Assembly (NCBI GenBank): GCA_934359255.1
Contig: CAKRLG010000002.1
Coordinates: 62,001-126,000, forward strand
Length of the DNA stretch: 64,000 nt
Reading direction: 5' to 3'
DNA from: an uncultured Ruminococcus sp.
GTDB lineage: Bacteria > Bacillota > Clostridia > Lachnospirales > Lachnospiraceae
In this document: one piece after another, positions 55,414-64,000 of the stretch
Layout of the letters: every line of letters begins with the position of its first letter
Position numbering within the stretch: the first letter of the stretch is position 1
Notes under the pieces: model-generated
Databases searched by the model: none
Seen by the model: only the letters and a program-made list of their open reading frames with translations
What the model was told of the DNA's origin: nothing
Made by a program: the position numbers and the translations under genes

Positions 55414-56277
55414 ATGTTAGTATCAGCTACAGAAATGTTAAAAAAAGCAAAAGCAGGTCACTATGCAGTAGGACAGTTCAACATCAACAACCTTGAGTGG
55501 ACAAAAGCAATTCTGCAGACTGCACAGGAATGCAACTCCCCGGTAATCCTGGGTGTATCCGAAGGTGCCGGAAAATATATGACAGGTTACAAAACTGTTG
55601 TAGGAATGGTTAACGGAATGCTGGAAGAGCTGAACATCACTGTTCCGGTTGCTCTGCATCTGGATCACGGCAGCTACGAAGGATGCCTGAAATGCGTAGA
55701 AGCAGGATTCTCTTCTATCATGTTTGACGGTTCTCATTACCCAATCGAAGAGAACGTTGCAAAAACAACAGAACTGGTTAAAATCGTAAAAGAGCACGGA
55801 ATGTCTCTGGAAGCAGAAGTTGGTTCCATCGGTGGTGAAGAAGACGGCGTTATCGGTGCCGGTGAGTGTGCAGATCCGAAGGAATGCAAAATGATCGCAG
55901 ATCTGGGTGTTGATTTCCTGGCAGCAGGTATCGGTAACATCCACGGAAAATATCCGGCAAACTGGAAAGGTCTGAGCTTCGAAACTCTGGCAGCTGTTCA
56001 GGAACTGACAGGAGAACTGCCTCTGGTACTGCACGGTGGTACAGGTATCCCGGCTGATCAGATCAAAAAAGCAATCGACCTGGGCGTATCCAAAATCAAT
56101 GTAAATACAGAGTGCCAGCTGGCATTTGCTGATGCTACCCGTAAATACATCGAAGCTGGAAAAGACCTGGAAGGTAAAGGCTTTGACCCAAGAAAACTTC
56201 TGGCTCCGGGAGCAGAAGCAATCAAAGCTACTGTAAAAGAAAAAATGGAACTGTTCGGTTCTGTAAACAAAGCTTGA
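55414..56277 (+). CDS. fba: Class II fructose-bisphosphate aldolase
   Basis: 287 residues; zinc-dependent cleavage of fructose-1,6-bisphosphate. Zinc ligands and substrate loops are visible: HLDHG near 83, FDGSHYP, EAEVGSIGG, and LHGGTGIP with NVNTECQ for phosphate binding. ATG at 55414 follows AGGAGG. Codon use looks like a highly expressed gene. Tagatose-bisphosphate activity cannot be excluded by sequence alone. Confidence 0.93.
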   Translation: MLVSATEMLKKAKAGHYAVGQFNINNLEWTKAILQTAQECNSPVILGVSEGAGKYMTGYKTVVGMVNGMLEELNITVPVALHLDHGSYEGCLKCVEAGFSSIMFDGSHYPIEENVAKTTELVKIVKEHGMSLEAEVGSIGGEEDGVIGAGECADPKECKMIADLGVDFLAAGIGNIHGKYPANWKGLSFETLAAVQELTGELPLVLHGGTGIPADQIKKAIDLGVSKINVNTECQLAFADATRKYIEAGKDLEGKGFDPRKLLAPGAEAIKATVKEKMELFGSVNKA

Positions 56278-56332
56278 GAAATCTAATCAAAATTGGTCTG
56301 TCAGACCAGCTTTGATATACATGGCAACAAGT

Positions 56333-56370
56333 AGGCAGTCTGCTTATCAAAAAAGTGGACTGCCTTTTTT
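56333..56370 (+). terminator. Terminator of the aldolase gene
   Basis: AGGCAGTC pairs with GACTGCC(T) across an A-rich loop, followed by six T residues. A smaller palindrome GGTCTG-T-CAGACC lies just upstream at 56295-56307. Confidence 0.88.
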
Positions 56371-56376
56371 GAAGCT

Positions 56377-56538
56377 AGAGCGTGTCTGAAAAATCATTTT
56401 CGCAATCTGAAAGCCCCACTTTGCGGTATATTTTACCCTCATTCGGTTGCCGTAGCCCGCTACGCCGCCCTCATTCGGATAAAATCTCCCACAAACTGGG
56501 ACTCGCAGCTCACGAAAAGCCTTTTTCAGACACGCTCT
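56377..56538. mobile_element. MITE-like element with 17-bp terminal inverted repeats
   Basis: Ends AGAGCGTGTCTGAAAAA (56377-56393) and its exact complement (56522-56538) bound a 162-nt segment without coding capacity. Inside, CCTCATTCGG occurs twice in the same direction around a GTAGCCCGCTAC palindrome. Target-site duplications are not evident. It lies between the aldolase terminator and glnN, and the right end is only 82 nt from the glnN start. No transposase is present, so mobilisation would need one elsewhere. Confidence 0.75.
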
Positions 56539-56620
56539 GGCAGTCGATAGGCCATGGCGGAGAACATGGCAGCGGAAACATGGAGATGGAAATCGGGGTA
56601 AGACGGAAAGGATAGGAAAA

Positions 56621-58735
56621 ATGAGTGAGTATGTAAACGTGGTTGAGATTTTCGGAGAAAATGTATTTAACGATGCGGTCATGCAGGCCCGCCTGCCTAA
56701 AAAAGTGTACAAAGAACTGAAACAGACGATGGAAGAAGGAAAAGAACTGACGTTGGAGATCGCTGATGTGGTCGCTCATGAGATGAAAGAATGGGCGATT
56801 GAAAAAGGCGCTACCCATTACAGTCACTGGTTCCAGCCTCTGACGGGTGTAACTGCAGAAAAGCACGATGCATTTATCACAGCACCGAAAGCAGACGGAA
56901 AGGTACTGATGAGCTTTTCAGGAAAAGAGCTGATCAAGGGTGAACCGGATGCATCTTCTTTCCCCTCCGGTGGTCTGCGTGCGACTTTTGAGGCAAGAGG
57001 ATATACAGCATGGGATTGTACTTCACCGGCGTTTGTACGTCAGGATGCTGCAGGCGCAACCCTCTGTATCCCAACAGCATTCTGTTCATATACAGGAGAA
57101 GCACTGGATCAGAAAACTCCGCTGCTTCGCTCCATGGAAGCCATCAACAAAGAAGCCCTTCGTCTGATAAGACTGTTTGGCAATACCACTTCCAAAAAAG
57201 TGACCCCATCCGTTGGTGCAGAACAGGAGTATTTCCTGGTAGATGCGGCAAAATTTATGAAGAGAAAAGACCTGATCTATACCGGAAGAACCCTGTTCGG
57301 TGCGATGCCGCCAAAAGGCCAGGAACTGGATGATCATTACTTTGGAACCATCCGTCAGAAAATCGCCGGTTACATGAAAGATGTCAACGAAGAGCTGTGG
57401 AAACTGGGTGTATCCTCAAAGACTCAGCATAACGAAGTTGCACCGGCACAGCACGAACTTGCCCCGATCTACGCACCGGCAAACATTGCTGTAGACCACA
57501 ACCAGATCATCATGCAGACGCTGAAACGTGTAGCAAGAAGACACGGTCTCAAATGCATCCTGCATGAAAAACCATTTGCAGGTGTTAACGGTTCCGGAAA
57601 ACACGACAACTGGTCTCTGGTTACCGACGATGGTATCAACCTGTTAGAGCCGGGAAAAACACCGCATGAGAACGTGCAGTTCCTTCTGGTATTAAGCTGT
57701 ATCCTGAAAGCGGTAGACCGTCATGCAGATCTTCTGCGTGAATCCGCTTCCGATGTGGGAAACGATCATCGTCTGGGAGCCAACGAGGCACCGCCGGCGA
57801 TCATCTCCATCTATCTGGGAGAACAGCTGGAAGATGTGGTAGAACAGCTGGTAAGCACCGGTACTGCAGATCACAGCTTAAAAGGCGGCCGTCTGATGAC
57901 AGGCGTACGTACACTGCCGGATCTGGCAAAAGATGCCACCGACAGAAACCGTACCTCACCATTTGCTTTCACAGGAAACAAATTCGAATTCCGTATGGTG
58001 GGTTCCCAGGATTCTGTGGCAGCACCGAATATCGTTTTGAATACCATTGTGGCAGAAGCTTTCCAGGAAGCCTGCGATATTCTGGAAAATGCGGAAGATT
58101 TCGATGTGGCAGTTCATGATCTGATCAAGACAAACTGCGCAGAACATCAGAGAATCATCTTCAACGGGAACGGATATTCCGATGCATGGGTAGAAGAGGC
58201 AAAACGCCGTGGCCTGCCAAACATCCGCTCCATGGTAGATGCCATTCCTGCGCTGACCACAGAAAAATCCATCGCCATGTTCGAACACTTCCATGTATTT
58301 ACAAAGACCGAACTGGAGTCCCGTACCGAAGTCAAATACGAGACCTACGCAAAAGAAATCAACGTGGAAGCAAGAGCCATGATCGACATTGCCGCAAAAC
58401 AGATCATCCCGGCTGTGATCAAATACGCAAAGCATCTGGCTGACGCCATCATTGCTATCCAGACTATCCCGGGTATGGATGTGAGCGTGGAGACCGAACT
58501 TCTGAAAGAAACCACAAAACTCCTGAGAGAAAGCCAGACAGCCCTCAAAACCCTCCAGGAAAAAACAGAAGCCGCATCCCTGATCGAAAACAACGAACGC
58601 CAGGCAAGATACTACCACGACGAAGTAAACACCGCCATGGAAGCCCTGCGCAAACCAATCGACCAGCTGGAAATGATCGTAGACAAAGAAATGTGGCCAA
58701 TGCCATCCTACGGCGACCTGATGTTCGAAGTCTAA
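56621..58735 (+). CDS. glnN: Glutamine synthetase type III
   Basis: 704 residues, the long GSIII form found in Bacteroides, cyanobacteria and clostridia. Segments include [43 protein letters not shown] (metal-binding Glu), [10 protein letters not shown], and [19 protein letters not shown]. Assimilates ammonia into glutamine. The late C-terminal region is helical. The codon use in the last 250 nt shifts toward C-rich synonymous codons. GGATAGG upstream. Confidence 0.96.
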   Translation: MSEYVNVVEIFGENVFNDAVMQARLPKKVYKELKQTMEEGKELTLEIADVVAHEMKEWAIEKGATHYSHWFQPLTGVTAEKHDAFITAPKADGKVLMSFSGKELIKGEPDASSFPSGGLRATFEARGYTAWDCTSPAFVRQDAAGATLCIPTAFCSYTGEALDQKTPLLRSMEAINKEALRLIRLFGNTTSKKVTPSVGAEQEYFLVDAAKFMKRKDLIYTGRTLFGAMPPKGQELDDHYFGTIRQKIAGYMKDVNEELWKLGVSSKTQHNEVAPAQHELAPIYAPANIAVDHNQIIMQTLKRVARRHGLKCILHEKPFAGVNGSGKHDNWSLVTDDGINLLEPGKTPHENVQFLLVLSCILKAVDRHADLLRESASDVGNDHRLGANEAPPAIISIYLGEQLEDVVEQLVSTGTADHSLKGGRLMTGVRTLPDLAKDATDRNRTSPFAFTGNKFEFRMVGSQDSVAAPNIVLNTIVAEAFQEACDILENAEDFDVAVHDLIKTNCAEHQRIIFNGNGYSDAWVEEAKRRGLPNIRSMVDAIPALTTEKSIAMFEHFHVFTKTELESRTEVKYETYAKEINVEARAMIDIAAKQIIPAVIKYAKHLADAIIAIQTIPGMDVSVETELLKETTKLLRESQTALKTLQEKTEAASLIENNERQARYYHDEVNTAMEALRKPIDQLEMIVDKEMWPMPSYGDLMFEV

Positions 58736-58778
58736 ACAAAAAATCAAACCAATTATATAAAAGCATTATATAAAAATA

Positions 58779-58817
58779 AATGCCCGCAAGTGAAAAACTC
58801 TTCCACTTGCGGGCATT
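58779..58817. terminator. Hairpin after glnN
   Basis: 14-bp perfect stem AATGCCCGCAAGTG/CACTTGCGGGCATT with an 11-nt loop. The T run is weak on the plus side (CTT) and stronger on the minus side, but as the first hairpin after glnN it is the probable transcript end. Confidence 0.75.
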
Positions 58818-58989
58818 CTTACATAGAATATAAACTCTGTCAGTGTATGAAAATTGCAATACTACGATGAGGTAAAACATAAAACAATTGCCCGGAAATA
58901 CACAAATTAATTACGCATTTAAATCCCTAATATCATGGAAAAAACGTATAACATACGACAACGCCATCCCTCCCAGTTGTCAATACCCA

Positions 58990-59178
58990 GCCGGAAGAAA
59001 GGGAGTCTCCAGGGGCAGGGAACACTTTGTGGGCGTTTAGGGCAAGCTTTGAGATCCGACGCCTACGCAGACTTTCGCGAGGGTCAGCTGACCCTCGTGA
59101 ATCATAGTCGGAGTTGGCGGCTAGCTCAAAGTTGCCCTGCCCACGTTCCCTGCCCCTGGAGACTCCCTTTCTTCCGGC
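58990..59178 (+). repeat. Variable-arm palindromic element, copy 3
   Basis: Arms 58990-59023 and 59145-59178 are perfectly complementary over 34 nt. The 121-nt core (59024-59144) matches copy 1 closely. Where copy 1 has GGGGAA/TTCCCC this copy has GGGCAA/TTGCCC, and CACC/GGTG is CGCC/GGCG, both preserving pairs. The terminal hairpin CGAGGGTCAG/CTGACCCTCG is a perfect 20-nt palindrome. Flanks are TACCCA on the left and GTCCG on the right. It lies between glnN and the MoxR gene. Confidence 0.9.
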
Positions 59179-59220
59179 GTCCGCATATTCACAACTCTCT
59201 TCCTCCCATAAAAAGGAGGG

Positions 59221-59252
59221 TGCCAGCTACCTCCTTCCAAAGGTACCTGGCA
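59221..59252. repeat. Short palindromic hairpin
   Basis: TGCCAG-C-TACCT pairs with AGGTA-C-CTGGCA across an 8-nt loop, one C-C mismatch. It lies 42 nt after element copy 3; no T run follows, so it is more likely a small REP-like repeat than a terminator. Confidence 0.6.
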
Positions 59253-59286
59253 CAATTATGAAAAAGTGTTATCAAAAGTAATTCGC

Positions 59287-59314
59287 TTGTATCTTGCTTT
59301 TGATTTGTTATAAT
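59287..59314 (+). promoter_or_regulatory. Promoter of the MoxR/VWA operon
   Basis: TTGTAT at 59287-59292 and TATAAT at 59309-59314 with a 16-nt spacer. Confidence 0.6.
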
Positions 59315-59411
59315 GTATTATATGCAACAGAAATGAAAAAAAAATGATGCAAAAGTGAATGTATTTTGAAAGAAAAATGAACAAATTGTGAATAAAGGAG
59401 AAAAAACAACG

Positions 59412-60326
59412 ATGGATGTACGAACATACCTGGAACAACAGCAAGTTCATCCCCAATTGATCCGCGCAGTAGAAGAATTCAGAAATCAGTACCCGGTAGA
59501 AGAAAAAGTAAAATACAGGGTAAGCGAGCCCATGATGCCATTTTACGGAACAGAGATCCTGGAGATGGGAATTGCCGCATTGCTGCAGAAAGAAAACCTG
59601 TTACTTTCCGGTTCCAAAGCCACCGGAAAAAATATTCTGGCGGAAAATCTGGCATGGATCTTCCAAAGACCTACTTATAATATTTCCTTCCATGTCAACA
59701 CAGGAAGCGGTGATCTGATAGGAACGGATACCTTTGAAGATAATCAGGTTAAACTGCGAAAAGGAAGCATCTACCAATGTGCGGAATACGGTGGATTTGG
59801 CATACTGGATGAAATCAATATGGCAAAAAACGATGCGGTATCTGTCCTGCATGCAACCTTAGACTATCGAAGAAGTATCGATGTGCCGGGATATGACAAG
59901 ATCGAGCTGCATCCCGCGGCACGTTTTATCGGAACGATGAACTACGGCTATGCAGGAACCAAAGAACTGAACGAAGCGCTGGTATCCCGTTTTCTGGTGA
60001 TTCAGATGCCGGACCAGAACGAAGAAACCCTGGAAAAAATATTTACCACTTCATTCCCGGAGGGAAAACCGGAAGCCATCGAACAGTTTATCGGACTTTT
60101 TCTGGATCTGCAAAAAAAAGCAGAGAACGGAGAAATATCCACAAAAGCTCTGGATCTTCGAGGCATCCTGGCTTCCCTGCGGGCGATCCGCCAGGGACTG
60201 AAACCATCGCTGGCTGTGAGGATGGGTGTGATCAATAAGTGTTTTGACGGATTTGAAAAAGAGATTGTAGAAGATGTGGTCATGACCAGAATCCCGGAAG
60301 AATGGACCACAGCGCAGGTATTTTAG
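59412..60326 (+). CDS. MoxR-type AAA+ ATPase with unusual Walker A
   Basis: 304 residues of the AAA_5/MoxR class. The nucleotide loop reads GSKATGKN at 67-74, with Asn where Ser/Thr normally binds Mg. Walker B is GILDEINMAKND, and the sensor segment FIGTMNYGYAGTKELNEALV is clear. MoxR proteins act as chaperone-like ATPases on a partner with a VWA domain; the next gene, starting directly at the stop, encodes such a partner. ATG at 59412 follows AAAGGAG; GTG at 59388 is less likely. Confidence 0.87.
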   Translation: MDVRTYLEQQQVHPQLIRAVEEFRNQYPVEEKVKYRVSEPMMPFYGTEILEMGIAALLQKENLLLSGSKATGKNILAENLAWIFQRPTYNISFHVNTGSGDLIGTDTFEDNQVKLRKGSIYQCAEYGGFGILDEINMAKNDAVSVLHATLDYRRSIDVPGYDKIELHPAARFIGTMNYGYAGTKELNEALVSRFLVIQMPDQNEETLEKIFTTSFPEGKPEAIEQFIGLFLDLQKKAENGEISTKALDLRGILASLRAIRQGLKPSLAVRMGVINKCFDGFEKEIVEDVVMTRIPEEWTTAQVF

Positions 60327-62105
60327 ATGAACAGAGAGGAACTGGAAGAAAGAAAGTTAGAGATTGCAAACCGGATGAAAAACATCATCTGGACCGTGTG
60401 CGGCGATTACACGCTTGAGGCGAAGCCGGATGTGGAGGCCTTTCTGAAATCAAAATATATCGCCCTGTATGACGGGATCAAACAGGGAGCTTTTGCAAAA
60501 TATTTTGAAAAAGAAAAACTCAGTATGTATCTGGTAAAAAAAGTCTACCTGGGTGCCCGTGAGGATGCACTGGTGGCAATCGCGCAGCTGTGTATGGAAA
60601 AAGCGGTGGGAAACCGGATCGCCCGGGAGCGGAAAGGTGTGGCTTCGATTCAGAAAAAAGCGTATGAATATGTGCTGGATCACGAGATGGATACGATGGT
60701 GAAATCAGAGTTTGGGCGGCTGCAGCTTGCGATGATGAGGCAGGTACTGACCGGGGAAAGGCGGTGTGAAGAGAAGATCCGGAAACAGCTGGACCGGATC
60801 GAACCGTTGGAGGAGGCAGCTGATACGATGGAAGTGATCCGCACGATCGATGACTGCTATAATGCCTGGGTAGATCCTGGATTCGAACAGATACACGGTG
60901 ATCTGTCCAAAGTGCTTGCTGTCACAGTGGAAGAACTGATGGAATACAGCTGGCAGGATTTTCTGACGGAAGATATGTATGAAGAAAACTTTGAAGCCTA
61001 CCTGGAACAGATGAGCCAGCAGATGACTGCCACAGGACAGAATCACGCAGAAGAAAAAAAAGACGAGAAAGAAAGTTCCAAGAAGAGAAAGATCGTCCGG
61101 ATATCAGAAGAAGATCTGAAAAAAGTATATACGTATATTGAACTGAATTTCGGGAAAACCTATCTGTCACCGCTGGAAGAAAAAAAGATTAATTTTCAGT
61201 TATGCCGCGGTATCCATGCAGACTGTGGACTGTATTTTACGGATGGAATTCTGGCCAATCCGGTGAAGAAAAATTATCAGCTGGAGTATGCAAAAAAACA
61301 ACAGGGGAAGAATAAATACGCTTATTATGATAATCACCGAACAGTAAAACAAAATATTGCGATTCTTTCCGGAATTCTGAAAAAATCCATGGCCATGCGG
61401 CAGGAGGAGACAACAATCCTTTCGGACAGGGGAAAGATCTGCCCGGAAAGACTCTGGAAGATTGGGAGGAGCCGGGATGCCAAACTGTTTTCCCAGATCT
61501 GTCCGGCAGACGGAAGCACCTTTGTGGTGGATGTTTTGATCGATGCCAGCGGTTCCCAGAGGGTGCGGCAGGAACAGGTGGCACTGCAGGCATATATCAT
61601 CATGCAGGCTTTGAGCAGCGTGCATATCCCGCATCGCGTGATGAGCTTTTGTACCTTCTGGGATCATACGATCCTGCAGCGATACCGGGAATATGATGAA
61701 GATGCATCGGCAAATGAAAAGATTTTTAATTTTACCACATCTTCCAATAACCGGGATGGACTGGCCATCCGGGCAGCTTCTCTGGGACTTCTTGAACGGG
61801 AAGAGGAGCGTAAGATTATGATCATTCTCAGTGACGGAAGACCTTACGATGTGATTTTAAACCGACCGAATGGGAGAAATCCCCAGCCGTATCAGGGAAA
61901 ATATGCGGTGCGGGATACCGGAACAGAGGTACGACGGTTAAGAAATTTCGGAGTGTCTGTACTGGGAGTGTTCGCGGGAGAAGAGAAGGATCTGGAGGCA
62001 GAAAAAAAGATCTTTGGCCGGGATTTTGCCTATATACGTGATATTTCCAGATTTTCCCCCATTGTTGGTAGCTATTTGAACAAACAAATAGAAGAAAATT
62101 GTTAA
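60327..62105 (+). CDS. VWA-domain partner protein of MoxR
   Basis: 592 residues. The N-terminal about 390 are helical with no known motif and include a Lys/Glu-rich stretch (AEEKKDEKESSKKRK near 245-259). The C-terminal von Willebrand A domain has a full MIDAS: DASGS near 411-415, the Thr/Ser region NRDGLAIR and the Asp in ILSDGRPYD. No signal peptide, so cytoplasmic. It follows the MoxR gene without a gap, and together they likely form a metal-insertion or assembly machine whose client is unknown. Confidence 0.87.
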   Translation: MNREELEERKLEIANRMKNIIWTVCGDYTLEAKPDVEAFLKSKYIALYDGIKQGAFAKYFEKEKLSMYLVKKVYLGAREDALVAIAQLCMEKAVGNRIARERKGVASIQKKAYEYVLDHEMDTMVKSEFGRLQLAMMRQVLTGERRCEEKIRKQLDRIEPLEEAADTMEVIRTIDDCYNAWVDPGFEQIHGDLSKVLAVTVEELMEYSWQDFLTEDMYEENFEAYLEQMSQQMTATGQNHAEEKKDEKESSKKRKIVRISEEDLKKVYTYIELNFGKTYLSPLEEKKINFQLCRGIHADCGLYFTDGILANPVKKNYQLEYAKKQQGKNKYAYYDNHRTVKQNIAILSGILKKSMAMRQEETTILSDRGKICPERLWKIGRSRDAKLFSQICPADGSTFVVDVLIDASGSQRVRQEQVALQAYIIMQALSSVHIPHRVMSFCTFWDHTILQRYREYDEDASANEKIFNFTTSSNNRDGLAIRAASLGLLEREEERKIMIILSDGRPYDVILNRPNGRNPQPYQGKYAVRDTGTEVRRLRNFGVSVLGVFAGEEKDLEAEKKIFGRDFAYIRDISRFSPIVGSYLNKQIEENC

Positions 62106-62114
62106 TATTTTTCA

Positions 62115-62143
62115 TTGAATCCGACAGGGGATTTTGGTATAGT
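62115..62143 (+). promoter_or_regulatory. Promoter of the OPT transporter
   Basis: TTGAAT at 62115-62120 and TATAGT at 62138-62143 with a 17-nt spacer. The 5' untranslated region contains the hairpin GTCCTC-TTCGTTCG-GAGGAC (62202-62221) just before the ribosome binding site. Confidence 0.7.
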
Positions 62144-62242
62144 AAGTTAGTATGACTCTAAGCTGTTGGAATTTTAGTGGCAGGTTAGAGACTGAATATG
62201 AGTCCTCTTCGTTCGGAGGACGAGACAAGGGAGAAAAGAAAA

Positions 62243-64000
62243 ATGGACAAGAAGAACGAAAGCTTCAAGCCTTATATCAGTGCGGACAAAGTTCTTCCGG
62301 AATTTACCGTGACATCGATCCTGATGGGTATTATTCTGGCAGTGGTATTCGGCGCAGCAAACGCATACCTGGGACTGAAAGTTGGTATGACTGTATCTGC
62401 TTCTATTCCGGCAGCAGTTATTTCCCTGGGTGTGATTCGTGTGATCATGAAGAAAAACTCCATTCTGGAGAGCAACATGGTCCAGACCATCGGTTCCGCC
62501 GGTGAGTCATTAGCGGCAGGTGCAATCTTCACCATGCCGGCTTTATTCCTGTGGGCAGAGGAAGGAAAAATTGATATGCCCGGTTACCTGGAGATTACCC
62601 TGATCGCCCTGTTTGGTGGTATCCTGGGTGTTCTGTTTATGATCCCGCTGAGAAAAGCACTGATCGTAGAAGAACACGGTGTCCTGCCGTATCCGGAAGG
62701 AATGGCATGTGCAGAAGTTCTGCTGGCAGGTGAAGAGGGAGGTTCTAACGCTTCTACTGTATTTGCAGGTATGGGACTTGGTGCTGCATTCAAATTTATC
62801 GTAGACGGCCTGAAAATTGTTCCGTCCGATATTGCAACCCCGAATATCAAAGGATATGCAGGCCAGATCGGTGTGGAGATCTACCCGGCACTGATCGGTG
62901 TTGGTTACATCTGTGGACCATCCATTTCCTCCTATATGTTTGCCGGCGGTATCATTGCATGGCTGGTTCTGATTCCGGCAGTTGTCTTCTTCGGCGGAAG
63001 CATCGATTTTGCCACACTGGGTAATACCGGTCTGGCAGGTCAGACCATCGCAGAAGTTTACGAAGCAAACGGAGCAAGTGCTATCTGGTCTAACGTTATC
63101 AAATACGTGGGTGCCGGTGCGATCGCTACCGGTGGTGTGATCAGCCTTCTGAAATCTCTGCCACTGATCGTAAAAACATTTGCCGGAGCAATGAAGAGTC
63201 TGAAAAATACATCCGGTGGAACGAATGTCCGTACTGACCGTGACCTGAAGATGCCGGTTGTTCTCGGAATCATCCTGATCGTGATCATCCTGATCTGGCT
63301 GGTACCATCTGTACCGGTAAGCCTTCTGGGTGCATTCCTGATTGCAATCTTTGGTTTCTTCTTCGCAACCGTATCTTCCAGAATGGTTGGTCTGATCGGA
63401 AGTTCCAACAACCCGGTTTCCGGTATGGCGATCGCAACTCTGCTGATCTCCACATTTGTACTGAAAGCTACCGGTAACACCGGTATGGCAGGCATGACCG
63501 GTGCTATTGCAATCGGTTCTATCATCTGTGTCATCGCAGCTATCGCAGGCGATACTTCTCAGGACTTAAAGACCGGATTTATCGTGGGTGCTACTCCTGC
63601 AAAACAGCAGGTAGGTGAGTTGATCGGTGTTGTTGCTTCCGGTTTCGCTATCGCAGGCGTTATGTCTCTGTTAAACAAAGCATGGGGCTTTGGTTCCGCA
63701 GAAATCCCTGCACCACAGGCTACTCTGATGAAAATGATCGTGGAAGGTATCATGGATGCAAAACTTCCGTGGGTACTGGTATTCATGGGTGTATTCCTGG
63801 CTCTGGCTCTGGAAGTACTTCGTGTACCGGTTATGCCGTTTGCTATCGGTCTGTATCTGCCAATCTACCTGTCCTGTGGTATTATGGTAGGTGGTGTGGT
63901 TCGTCTGTTCCTGGATAAGAAAAAAGAAGCAGAAGCAAAGAAGAAAGAAATGATCAGCAACGGTACGCTGTACTGTGCCGGTATGATCGCCGGCGAAGGT
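62243..64000 (+). CDS. OPT-family oligopeptide transporter (3' end outside the window)
   Basis: At least 586 codons, open to the window end. Multi-span membrane protein: LPEFTVTSILMGIILAVVFG, then NAYLGLKVGMTVSASIPAAV, the family-typical GSAGESLAAGAIFTMPALF, and many further hydrophobic helices. C-terminal part contains AGDTSQDLKTGFIVGATPAK, the OPT signature region. It probably imports oligopeptides (or metal chelates) by proton symport. ATG at 62243 is preceded by AAGGGAG. Confidence 0.9.
   Translation, partial: MDKKNESFKPYISADKVLPEFTVTSILMGIILAVVFGAANAYLGLKVGMTVSASIPAAVISLGVIRVIMKKNSILESNMVQTIGSAGESLAAGAIFTMPALFLWAEEGKIDMPGYLEITLIALFGGILGVLFMIPLRKALIVEEHGVLPYPEGMACAEVLLAGEEGGSNASTVFAGMGLGAAFKFIVDGLKIVPSDIATPNIKGYAGQIGVEIYPALIGVGYICGPSISSYMFAGGIIAWLVLIPAVVFFGGSIDFATLGNTGLAGQTIAEVYEANGASAIWSNVIKYVGAGAIATGGVISLLKSLPLIVKTFAGAMKSLKNTSGGTNVRTDRDLKMPVVLGIILIVIILIWLVPSVPVSLLGAFLIAIFGFFFATVSSRMVGLIGSSNNPVSGMAIATLLISTFVLKATGNTGMAGMTGAIAIGSIICVIAAIAGDTSQDLKTGFIVGATPAKQQVGELIGVVASGFAIAGVMSLLNKAWGFGSAEIPAPQATLMKMIVEGIMDAKLPWVLVFMGVFLALALEVLRVPVMPFAIGLYLPIYLSCGIMVGGVVRLFLDKKKEAEAKKKEMISNGTLYCAGMIAGEG

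Noticed and set aside
58935..59261. Open frame of 108 codons across element copy 3
   Set aside because: It runs straight through both arms and the core; the peptide shared with the frame at copy 2 comes from the repeated DNA, not from a protein family. No ribosome binding site.

Overview
The window looks like chromosomal core DNA of a low-to-mid GC, spore-forming Firmicute of the Lachnospiraceae type (Blautia, Dorea or Mediterraneibacter relatives). This rests on the AGGAGG ribosome binding sites, the spoIIA-sigF-spoVA sporulation block, the rapZ-whiA-HPr cluster, a CIRCE site in front of clpB, a T-box in front of valS, the zinc form of S14, and glycosidases typical of gut anaerobes. The species was not determined. 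No tRNA, rRNA, CRISPR array, prophage or transposase gene was seen.

Layout. 0.2-8.3 kb: endonuclease III, a YfcE-type phosphodiesterase, a type I-like methylase (M) and specificity (S) pair without a nuclease gene, a HAD phosphatase, a YitT membrane protein, a PAP2 phosphatase and a membrane-anchored C39-like protein. 8.8-14.9 kb: HrcA-controlled clpB, a small DUF4250 gene, a cobalamin riboswitch with no B12 gene behind it, and a beta-mannosidase. 15-23.6 kb: T-box-controlled valS, an LtaS-like enzyme, folC and a zinc-ribbon/TPR membrane protein. 23.7-28.3 kb: spoIIAA-spoIIAB-sigF followed by spoVAA-AB-AC-AD-AE, with a 48-residue membrane protein between the two groups. 28.4-33.8 kb: murB, rapZ, whiA, a Crh-like HPr, a GNAT acetyltransferase on the minus strand and a degenerate signal-peptidase-like protein.

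33.8-51.2 kb is the S10-spc-alpha ribosomal superoperon (rpsJ to rplQ) with secY, adk, map, a KOW-domain gene, infA, rpmJ and rpoA. It is in the usual Firmicute order and has structured leaders before rpsJ and rpsM. 51.4-64 kb: GH27 alpha-galactosidase, a small zinc-ribbon protein, a Crp/Fnr regulator, thioredoxin, a diacylglycerol-kinase-like enzyme, class II aldolase, type III glutamine synthetase, a MoxR/VWA pair and an OPT transporter cut by the window end.

The most unusual signal is a three-copy intergenic element (8511-8699, 46994-47177 on the minus strand, 58990-59178). Each copy has a conserved, foldable core of about 120 nt. The core is enclosed by perfectly complementary arms of 32-34 nt whose sequence differs almost completely between copies, and the outermost flanks are conserved again (CCA-GC on the left, GC-GTCC on the right). 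Base pairs inside the core change in a compensatory way between copies, which supports a real folded RNA or single-stranded DNA structure. I do not recognise the family.
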